Shown here one piece after another: positions 12,437-24,400 of a DNA stretch of 64,000 nucleotides. Position 1 is the stretch's first letter. Every line of letters begins with the position of its first letter. Origin of the DNA: Elysia chlorotica (lineage: Eukaryota > Mollusca > Gastropoda > Plakobranchidae); NCBI GenBank assembly GCA_003991915.1, contig RQTK01000420.1:207863-271862 (forward strand). Direction: 5' to 3'. The position numbers were made by a program, and so were the translations under genes. Below the pieces are notes generated by a model. It ran no database searches. It saw only the letters and a list, made by a program, of their open reading frames with translations, and had not been told where the DNA came from.

Positions 12437-15400
12437 TTAAAATTTAAATTCCTTGTACTTCTTGGCTCCCTTCCCAGTATCTTGCTGTGCCTTCTTGCGT
12501 TTCTGCAGGAAAAAAAATAGAATAGAAGAATGAATTAAAGGAAGAAGTTAACAAACATGTGGCAGTTATAAACATTACTATATATCTGATAGTGTAATTA
12601 TGTAAGCAAAAAGATTATGAAAAATTGATGGTAATAAAATAAACTATGCCATACCAGGATATTGATTTAAAGAAAACAAACAGTAACAAAATACAATAAC
12701 AAAAATTATATCAAATGTTACTCGACACAACATTGTCAGGTCTGCACAAGGCTATCCCTTGGCTATACTTTACAAGCATTACATCTTTCTTTTTTTGTAC
12801 ACATTTTCAAAAGCCCTCAAACTTTTCATTCATATTTTGCATAATATTTTTGTCACTAAAACCTGCACAATGTTATCTCTGAAGTCTGGAATATCTCCAT
12901 ACCTTCTGCTTAGCTGCATGAGCTGCCACCATATCACTGAGGTCTTCCTTCTCTAGCTGGCTTTGCTGCTCTCTCACTGTCTGGTCGTACTTGGCCTGCA
13001 TGGCCGCTGTATCAAGATCCAACTCCTCTGGATTCAGAGACACCTCAACAGCTTCGGCCCCGGTCTTCTCGCCTGGTTTCTTAGGAACCTGTGAATTGAG
13101 AATTTTTGTTCTTGTCAGTATTAATTTCAGTTGTGCTTTAAAAGATGCCTTTTTTTTTTGTTGATGTGTCAAATGAAAAATATCTTTCCCAGAGGAGTCC
13201 AGGGGTATGTGCCCTTGGAATTTTTTTTTTTTTAATTAGCAATGAAATAGGCCATCAGGGGACATTTTAGTACTAATTCATTTTACTTTCATATGATAAG
13301 ACTAAGCAGATCAAACAGTTGAATGATCTACAGGAACCTTCCCACAGCTGTCCCTCACTTATTTTTTTCTTTATATATCCTTCTAAAGTTACATGACTAT
13401 TTCTTAAGGGGAAAATAAACATATCTTCATATTTTTAAACTGATTATTGAAACATACAGGGGACATTTTAGTACTAATTCATTTTACTTTCATATGATAA
13501 GACTAAGCAGATCAAACAGTTGAATGATCTAAAGGAAAAGGTGCCTTTTTTTTGTTGATGTGTCAAATGAAAAATATCTTTCCCAGAGGAGTCCAGGGGT
13601 ATGTGCCCTTGGAATTTTTTTTTTTTTAATTAGCAATGAAATAGGCCATCAGGGGACATTTTAGTACTAATTCATTTTACTTTCATATGATAAGACTAAG
13701 CAGATCAAACAGTTGAATGATCTACAGGAACCTTCCCACAGCTGTCCCTCACTTATTTTTTTCTTTATATATCCTTCTAAAGTTACATGACTATTTCTTA
13801 AGGGGAAAATAAACATATCTTCATATTTTTAAACTGATTATTGAAACATACAGCAGCCAAATCATAGACGTGTGCAGATCCCATCATGGCTCCTCCTACT
13901 GGGGCGGCCTTCTTCTCTGGCAGAACTTGATAGAGGGCAGGTGTGTCCCCTCCCTGGTCCATGGCGTCTTCAATGCGTTTTTTACGCAGCTCAATCTGGT
14001 CAGGAGTCTCCATGCCTACAGGCACTGATGAGATTCCTCCTGGAGTCATTAGGCTGGAAGTATAATAAATAAATGTTTTATTGAGACAAAGAGCAAAACA
14101 TAAAATCAAGATGTTGAGACCATTACACTAGATGCTATAGGATCAGAAATGGAAAAGGTTTTTTTCTGCTCCCTTTTAGTTTTAATCAAATAATAGTTTT
14201 TTTTTAATATGACCAGTTAAAAATCATGAAAATAAATAATTCTCTTTGTCTTGGTAAAGAAGGCGAAAATATCTCTTTTCAATTGTAACCGAAACACTTT
14301 AAACACAAAAAAGCTCTTTCAGGATATCTTCTTTCAGCCGACAGTTGTCACCTGCCTTTGCACATTACTTTAGATTTATGGGCAAATGGAACAAAGGTAA
14401 AACAGCATTACCAACAATAAAAACTTGAATGAACAGTTTCCCTTATCCATAAAAATGTATTTAATGAAATTGTGTTAGTGCAGTGAAGATATCAAAAATG
14501 TGTATAGGTGTGCATGAATGCAAGAAGATTTAGTAAACTGATGAGCACATTTTTTAAGGCATTGAAGTGCTTTGCATATTTTGGGTGGAAACTTTGCACC
14601 AATAATAGGTCCTTTCAACCTTAATGAATTGGACGAGAAAAGTTCAACCTGAGCAAGAGAAAAATATAGATTTCGAAATGACAAAGGGAATTTCAAGATA
14701 GGATTGTCGCTCGAAATGACAAAGAGAATTTCAAGATAGGATTGTCGAAGAACAAATTAAACCTGCAAAATTTATATTAAGAGACATTGTATGCTAAAAA
14801 AAAAAATCCAGATAGAGTTGGAAAAAAATCAACCATAAAGACTGGATATCTTTATAATGGCCACGATTCCATAGCTCACTCCTCGCACACCTCACATGAG
14901 TCAAATGCAGTGAGTGAACACTCACCCTTCAGCTGGAGTTATCAGACCAGTTTCATCCTTATCCTCCTCTTCTTCTTCCTCACTCTCAGACTCTGACTCA
15001 GATTCAGATTCCAGTTCTCCCCATTGACCTTGGTCAATCTCTTCCTCCTCCACCTCATTCTGGCAAAAAAAAATAAATTAATAAATAAAAAAAGACATGA
15101 TCAAGAGAGGGAAATGGAAATTTCTGTTCAATATGTACATAGCGTAAAGAGAAAACAAATACAAAGTTTGTTGTCAATACTTATTACAAGGCTTGACTTT
15201 GTTTATTATTAAAAAATGCATTCAAAGCTAATTTATTCTAACTATTAAAGTTAGGATTTTTTGGATTATGAATATTTCAGGATAGAGTTCCTTTATTATT
15301 TTTAAGGCTTGAGAGTAAAACATATTTTAGCATTATTAACAAAAAAAAAAACATGGAAGTAACTAAAAAAAAATTGATCCAGTTGACAAAATAGAAAAGT

Positions 15401-18400
15401 GTAAGTGGTGCTCACCTTGAACTCCCCACTCTGCGTCCCAAATACATCACCATAAAGTGGCTTGCCATTTTCGTCCACAGGTGGTTTTCCCCAACCTCCA
15501 GCATGGTAGCCAAACATACAGCCCTAGTGTATAAGAGGAGAATAACATCATCTCATTTTAATTATTCATTCATACAGATTCATGGAAAACATTTGAATTT
15601 TAAAATCCAAGCATAGCTGTTTTCACCTGCACCACTAGGATAATTTCAAAAGCATTGCAAAATCTTTTGCCATGATTCACTATCTCAAAATTACAAGCAT
15701 TTCAAATTTTGTCATTTTACCTATTTTTCAACCCATTCGACTCTATCAGTTTAAATTTTATTTACAAAAAGCAATTGCAAAAATAAACTAAATGAAGGGT
15801 ATCCACAGATGTCTATTAAAAGCACTAGATGGTTTAGTAAAATGGCGATCCCTCTTAACGGTATAGCGGGTCTGTGGGTCAGAGAGTGTGGAAGGAAAGA
15901 AAAGGGGAGCAAGGGACACCAATCCTGAGTCCTGAGGCACGCAAAAGGAATATAATGACAAAGAGTTTTATTAACTTTAAAGGATGATATGGTGATGTGG
16001 ATGTCTATTAAAGGAAATAGATGTATTACATTTACTATTACTCACTAACAAATATTTAGTTTTTGGTAAGCAAAACGTACAATGGATTTTCTTCTTTAGC
16101 GGGTTCCATTCCGACATATTGTTTATTGTATGTGTATATATATATCCGCCTCACAAAGTTTATTTTTACTCTACATCTGCTCCAATTTCATTAATCAAAA
16201 TTTCAGTAAATTTTTGACTGTGCAGTGTGCGACCATTTCATGAAGGAATAAACATGATTTGTTGTTTTTTTCAACAAAACATGCTAATATCATACAGAAA
16301 CATTATTTAATTATTATTATAATTATTATATTAAATTATTATAATTGTTGTATGATCTATACAATATATAACTGCTAAAACTAAGCCGCGGAGTCCAAAA
16401 GCGCGCGTTTTCGAAATTAACAGCATAGAGTTTTCACTTTTAAAAATATACCGAAGTACGCGAGGCGTGAACTTCAGTTAACTTCTAGTTGAGTTCGCAG
16501 ATAAACTCTCATTTATAAGCCAGTTGAAAAAAAACTAATGGTCCTCGTGACTGTGGGTTTAGGTTTTGTGCAGGCAATGAAAGCTAAAAGGCACAATGTA
16601 ACAGGATTTCTTTTCCAGAAAAAAACTCAGTGAGTGTCGCCAACTTTTCTGAATTTTTGACGAACAGGTTTTCTGGACTATCCGGACCCAAATTATATTT
16701 CCAGAATTCCGGAAAAATCTGGAAAAGTGACAACTGTGATTGATTACACACAGATGGGCACATCTTTACGCAAGATTGTATTGTAACATCATAAGCATAG
16801 GCCCCCTAGGCGTGATGCGCTGTTTCCTAACCACCTTTTCCTCTCTCCAGTACCATTCATGTGCTACAGTGCTGTGACGTCACTGCACTCTCTAGTGCTA
16901 TTAATAGAACTCTGACTGGGGTATCCTACCCTAACCACTCACCTCTGGAATAGGAGCATTTAGACCAGCAATTTTAAGGTTGGGGTAGGAAGGTGGTGGG
17001 CCATATCTCTGCATGGCAATCAACCATGGCGGTGGAACTTTCTCCGAGTTCTGGTTATGAGGAAATAATAACAGGTAAAAGGTTGAAAAAATCCAAACTT
17101 GACAAATTTATTGTGAAATACGAAAACAAATAAAAACTATCAATTCTTTAAGTGTCTGCAGCAAAAATTATGGCCTTGATTCTGTAAATTTTGTGTTAGG
17201 ATCAAAATACATTCAGAGCAAAACTGTCCTCTGTGAAATCGAAGATCAGCAAAAGAAAACATTTTTACTTCTTTTATACCAATGTTTCCATTTTTCCCAT
17301 TAAAAAATAAAATTCTCTTTTTGGTGAAGTAGTGGGGAAAAAGTGATCATTCAATGGAATATACACATATAATTAAGTGTAGTTCAGATTCTTCTTCTTT
17401 TAGGATTAGGATTGGGAGCCGTGTTCTGATAAACTGAATGTAAGTTAAAAAAAAAAAACACTCAAGCTTTTCTTTTCTAGACAAAATAGAAGAAAAATTG
17501 CCTTCCAAAATCATAAGCAAAACTAAATATCATTCAATGTATTAGAACTACCAATACGAACATCTATCTATAATATACATACACTTCCAACAGGCATGCC
17601 AAGAGCCATTTTTAAGTCATCACTGAGGTTCCCTGGCTTTTTCTCTCGTAGTTTTGTCTCAAACTCTTTAGCCTCATAGTAAAGGTCTCCGTGGATTGTC
17701 ATCTTGGGCTTGGTTTGAAACCTGAAGAATGCGTCGTGCAACTTCTGGTAGTCAATATCAATCTTCCCCATTTTTGGACGCACCTTTTCCCGCATCTTCG
17801 ACTTGAGTGTTTTCTGGTCCTCCTACAGTAATAAGTCGAAAATAACTTTTTAGACATGGCTAAAGGAGAAGAGCCTGATATAAAGAGGCTTTTCCCTAGA
17901 TATGGCACCCTGAATGGAAGCGGACGAACAAAAATAGAGAGCTCTACAAGCATTCGCCTTAAGCTCTAGAAGGCCAAGATACAATTGAAAAATGCAACAA
18001 ATGCACATTAATAATCCTTTGCTTTATTTTAGCTAAGCAGGAAAGCCTTACACACAAACCCTACAAATGTTTTTCTTCTTATACGAACCAGATAAAAGTG
18101 TTAACATTTGACAGGATTGAAAAAGAGTAAGCTGTTAATTAAATTAAGACACATAAACCTGTTGGAAATAANNANNNNNNNNNNNNNNNNNNNNNNNNNN
18201 NNNNNNNNNNNNNNNNNNNNNNNNNNNNNNNNNNNNNNNNNNNNNNNNNNNNNNNNNNNNNNNNNNNNNNNNNNNNNNNNNNNNNNNNNNNNNNNNNNNN
18301 NNNNNNNNNNNNNNNNNNNNNNNNNNNNNNNNNNNNNNNNNNNNNNNTNNNCNNNTTAATATTACTATAAAAAGAAGAAAAAGATCTAAACTGGGATGGC

Positions 18401-21400
18401 CATGTGATATTGATTTGAAAGTGCTCATTTTAAGGTGGAATTCACTGTATGTTTATCACTTTGATGGGTTTTTTTACCGGTGGTCGAAATATCTTGTTAT
18501 ATTAAAATGCTGACTTCAATTTATATTGACTCCTTTGTACAATCATATACACATCTGACTGGTGCCGAAAACTAATGGTTTGAAGATTATAACTATCACA
18601 GCATATTACAATGACCACTTCTTACTTTTTCTTGCAAAGCTGCTCTCATCTCTTCAATGCCTGTAGCTTTGATAAAGTCTGGCAACTCAAAAGGAGTTTT
18701 CTCAATACCTCTCTTGCCCTGGAGGTACTTGCGCTTGTAGGACCAATGACGTGGAACTGGAACAGTGTTTCTGGTAGCCTAAAATTCAAGAGAATTTTGA
18801 AACAAAATAAAACGTTTAAAAAGTAGCTAATTATATTTAATAAAATAAAATTGCTTTTCCCCCTAGGTCAATCAAAAGCAATCTTTATCAGAGACCAATC
18901 ACTGTTATAAGTGCAAACTTCGTCTTCACAAGGCATGATTTCTTAAACAAAAATTATTATCACACCCCAAAAGTTTTCAAAAGATGCTTGTTTTGTGTGT
19001 TTATTAAAATTGAAATCTAGGGAATTTTAATTATCTGAAGTTATCGCAACTAAACTGTTGAGCATAGAAAAGAAGTAAATGAATCCTTACAAAAAATGGT
19101 ATTCAATAGAGAAATAAAAGGAAGAGTAATTGTTTAGTTTAATAAAGAGAACATGTATTAATAATTTCCACTTGGCAATATAAAAAAAAGTATTTACTAC
19201 CAACAAATGGAGATATGGTATGAAATAAAATAAGAAGCTACTCACCTTTAAGTGTACAAGTAAACGTGGGTCCCGAGCTGTGACATCATGCATCTCAACA
19301 ACATCTGGTCGCGTTACAAGCTGGCAATTGGAGGTTTGAAATGGATCACATATAATAAATGTTTAGCAGGAAACGACTGTTTTGATTTTTTGGTCATACA
19401 CATGTGTTACATGAAGCATTTTTGAGGGGTTCTTTTGTTATGATTTTGTAATGCACTGGTATGTCTATAACAAGCTTTGACCATGATGGCTGTTCCTAAA
19501 GATTACATGATTCCACTGCTAAGATAAAAGATGTTTTTCACAAAATTTGTAACAACAAAAAGAGGAATATTTTTGAGCTAGTCATGTAGATAATGAAAAT
19601 GATAAGTTTTCTTTAATATTTCACCTTATAGATAAACAAAATAAAAACTCACTTGTTTCAGTTGAGCCACAGTAAGTCTTGTAAGTTTCTTCAGTTTCTT
19701 CTTGGATATTTTGGGTCCATCATCCTCAGGCTTCATGTCCTAAGGTAAGAAAAGAAAAGCAAGACTGTTAAAGCTGATTTTATATTTTCAATTTTTATTT
19801 TTGTGACTTATCCTTAGCACCAACAGAAAATCTCAGTATGTTTCAAGACCAAACAAAACTAATAATATGTGGAGATTGTTGCTGTTTGGCTTTGACCCTG
19901 TTACTCTTGAATCTGGTGCATTGAGCAAATGGATACCACCGTGCATTATCAGACCCTAAAGCAATAACTAAATGCAATGTTGTAACACTGACTTTCATAT
20001 TTGGAATACCCCCCCCCCCTCAAACCCTAGAAGATTGAGCTTGTTTGTCTGAAAATTAAAAGCTCAAATCTATAAATCTAAAAAAATTTACCCTCTAGAC
20101 ATTTCAAGAGGCAATAATAGACTAATAATAACAATGCCATCTAAATCTGACTTGATAGTGTTTTCTTGGAGACAAAAAATTTTAGTTTAAGAATAATGGC
20201 TGATATCTTAGGAAGAATAAGGTTAAAAAAAATTAAATGCATGTTATTAACTTATTGCTCACACCTCATCATCATCATCATCCCCATCATCAAGTATTCC
20301 TTTCATTTTTATGGGCTCTTCTTTTTTCTCCTCTGTAACATCTTCCGCCTTGATTTCCTTGGGTTTCTCTGGTTCTGTAATCTTCAACACGTGCAAAGAT
20401 AAAAAATAAAATAAATGACTTCACAATATTCAAGGTAAATTTAAGGCGAGTCCAAAAAGAAAAATGCCACTTCTCAAACACAAAGAGGGATATTTTTTAT
20501 TGTTTGTTGCTGTTTAAATAATGAAGATAATATGGAAAGCATTTCAATTGGTTTATCCATTCTTATGATTCACTTCGCTAGCCTCATTAAAAAAAAAAAT
20601 CCCATCAAGACAGCTATTAAAAGTATTTAGCAGCTTTTACATTAAAAACATTTGAATATTTATTTTAAGAATTATCAACAAAAAATAATTATCCAAACAA
20701 AACTCACTTTGAATGTCTCGAAGATCTTTGCAAATGTGCGATAGTTGGGGTCCATAGGATCCAATTCCAGCTGTTCTTGAACATATCTTAGAGAGACATT
20801 TCACACACATACTATAGCTGGGTTTTAATTAGCACTTCGCATACATGTCCAACTACATTGTGAATACTTTCACAGGACAATGCAATACTTAAAAAAAAAT
20901 ATTACATAATGCAGCAAATTTAGACGTCTCATTTACTCTGGCAAAAAAAAAGTACTTAAATACTGATGATTATTGACATCTCTCTTCCTTTACCTTCTAT
21001 TCAATGCCTGGACTGATATTACCTTAAATAGTTATTACATTTTGTTAAAAATCATAGATGTTAATATCACTCCTTTATTTTATTTGCTTTTTTGATGAAA
21101 TAATGCTGCATTTAAAATAATGTACTTGCTTTGCCAATCCACTAACACTAACAAATGATCAGGTTAGACATAGCACTATTTACATAAAAAAGTAGTGTCA
21201 TAAGTTCCTTTTGTAAGAAATTTGTCATGTTTGGCACAATACGTATAAACTTGAAAATAGTGAATAGGTTATGGTGTAACAAAAAAAGCAAACAAGGAGA
21301 GAAACTAATCGTTCTTTAAAGACAATATTAAAAATGAATTTTGTTTAAAACAGACAAATAAGAAACATGAAGTTGTGAAAATGGAATGTTCTACTATTGC

Positions 21401-24400
21401 TATTATTTATAGTTGTTATGTAACAGGTGTAGAAATCCTGACACTGTTGCGATGCTTGAGAGGATTCTTAAAAATACATATGTAAATATTATTCTGTAGG
21501 ATTGTAACTGTAAATGGTAAAGATCACTTACTCAACTTGAACTTCTGGAGCTTTGCTTTTCTTATCTTTCTTTTTCTTCTTTTCCTTCTCCATCTCAAAC
21601 CTGTTTCTTCTGGCCTTTTTCTTTTTCTTCTTTTTGCGTTTATTTTTTGACTGTGGAAAAAAGGACACCATATTCCTTCATGAGTCGAGAGTAGTTACAA
21701 TGTTTATGTTGAAACTGGCGAATGGAAGAATTTATGCTTATCTAAAAATATAGTTACATTTTGATAGAAATGCAAATTAAATGTAAATATATACATAAGG
21801 AGGATTGATGGCTTTGAAAAACACATAGATCAATGACTTACCTCTTTCCCATCTTTCCTCTCTGAAATAGTTTCATCATTTTCCTCTTCATATTCCTCTT
21901 CTTCGTTTACATCATCTTTATCCTCTGTTGTTCCCTCCTTTCCTTTATTTTCTTTTTCATCTGAGGAGTTAAAATAATAAAAATAATTGCAATAATAAAA
22001 AGTTAAGACAGAGCTAACATAAGAGCTATTTTTTAGATTAATTAATCTTGTAGCGCCACCTCTGATGGATTTCTTCTGTGATTCAAAAAGAAAAAACCAA
22101 CAACAACAACAAAAACACACACAAATAAATAAATAAACTTTGGTTTATAAAAATTTGGAGTGGAAATTCTTTTTACTTGATTTCACAGCTGGAGAAAAAA
22201 GTAGTGAAGTCTATCGAAATTTCTGGCTAAGCTTAAGTCAAGTTATTTTCTTTTTCTGTCAAATATTGGGATCACTTTATTACCATTTATTACACTAACA
22301 AAACCCAGCATTTATAGTCTAGTTACAATACTGTTTGAAATTAAACAGATTTATTTTAGTCACACGAATTAGGTTTTGGTAAACTTCAGCGTCAAAAATC
22401 ATCATTCCAAAATGAATAGGTTGTTTTGTTACTTGTATAAGGTATCAATCTGTAATCATGTTGCCAAAATTGGGACCAAGAGATCTAGCAAAGAGCCAAT
22501 ATACGAGAAAGAGGAAACCTATCTTACCATCTCTCTTTTCAAGATTTTCTGGATCAACGCCAACCTCATGAGCACGCTGATTTTTAAACTCCAACATCTT
22601 CTCCAAAGCCTGGGGTAAGCGAATTTCTTTTGGCCCCTGTCCTGGATTCTGGGTGACACACAGGAAAGAAAAAAATTGAGTCCTTGAGGCTTTACTATGA
22701 TTTTATTGTAAAGATACAAACAATGGATTTTCCACACAAATGAAACAAGTGTCTAAATCTATTGGTCTTGTGTAGTCACAAATTTTAATCTTGGCTAGTC
22801 CCCATTATAGTTCTGCCACACTCTACAGATTATATTCTGACGCATTTTTTTTTGTCTTGATATTATTCTGTTTAAGGAGATATTAAAGTTGACAAAATAT
22901 TCATTTTAAATATATAATAAAAACTTGTTAACTGCAAGATAAACTCCAAAGCAAATAAACTATACACCAAATTGTGAAAACGTTTTGTCCTTTTTACATC
23001 CAAACAGTTCCTTTTTTTACTCTCATTTGTGTGTGTATGTGTAACTGAGTTTTTTTTTGCATACCTTATAAATCTCTGAGCATCAGCACCAACACTTTGT
23101 ACACTGTTAAGTTCCACTGGTATTGTTGCGTTGATTTCTACTTGCTTGCAAAAGTATTTTCATTTTGCATTGTTTTTCATCTATTTACGGTGACAAGCAG
23201 CATTATCAAATAGGAGTTTCCAAATAAAAAAATAAAATATTTACCGGTTTCATGCTGCTATCCCGTTGTTGCTGACCCCCAGGTGGGCCTGAACCATTAA
23301 AGGGGGGTTTGCCCATCCTGGGCCTGTTGTCCATGTCTACAGGCGGTCTTCCCCTCGGGCCCATATCCCCAGCACCACCTCTCATATCCAAGTCAGATGG
23401 GGGACCTGGTGGGCCGGGCGGTCCTCTCCTCATGTCCGTATCCCCTGGCTGGTTGCGCATGTCTACATCTCGCGGAGGCCCTCTCATGTCAACATCCAGA
23501 GGCATACCCCGCTGGTCTATATCTCTGGGTGGTCCTCTCATTCCCATTTCGGGAGGGCCCACCTGCTGGCGAGGGCCTGGCCCCATCATCCCATCCCCTG
23601 GAGGTCTCTGGACATTCACTCCCATCAATGGTGCGGGGGGCATCCTCTGCTGGGGAGGTTGGTTTTGCTGAATTCCTGGGTGACCGCTGTTTGGGGGTAG
23701 GTGTGGTGGCCCTCCATGGGTCATCTGCGGGGGACCTGGCTGCATCATTGGACCTGGACCTCCTTGTGACATTGGAGGTTGGCCTAGAGGAGGAGCAGAA
23801 AAGATGTGGTATGTGAAGAAATGTGTGTATTCATACTCGTAGCAATACATACCGCACAGGAAATATGCTTAAGCTAGTTACTTTTAGACAGGAACAATCC
23901 CAAATGTATTTTCTATTGATCGCATTATAATTGCACAGAGCTTAATTATTTGTTTTTAAAGCAATAATCGAAGATGGTGCAAGTAAAAAATTGACTGCAA
24001 TTTCATAATGAAAGAGCAATGTCGTCCCTTTGATTCGTGAGTAATGGTCATAACAACAATAATTATACTACGGTCTACCCCTACTATTGTTAATACAATG
24101 ACTACTAATTGCTTGTTTGTTTTGTTGTCTAATTCCTATCATCTGCACTATAGAGGTACATTTCGAACGGATCCCAAGACCACAGTCTAAAAATTTTATT
24201 TGTAACATATGAGACAGGGCAGCTTTGAAAATTATTATTACTAATACTACAACTATGACTACAGTTACTACTAAGATTATTATGACTACTAATGATAACA
24301 AAAAAAAATAAATAAAGAGAATCAGAAGTGCGTGGCACATACCTGGTCCAGCGACCATCAATGGTCTGGGACCAGGGCCCTGAGGCACCACCACGCCTGG

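Noticed and set aside
23309..23816. Plus-strand ORFs of 120 and 139 codons overlapping the SF3B2 Pro-rich exon
   Set aside because: They are antisense readings of a GC-rich coding exon. The minus-strand exon joins in frame with its neighbours and encodes recognisable SF3B2 sequence.
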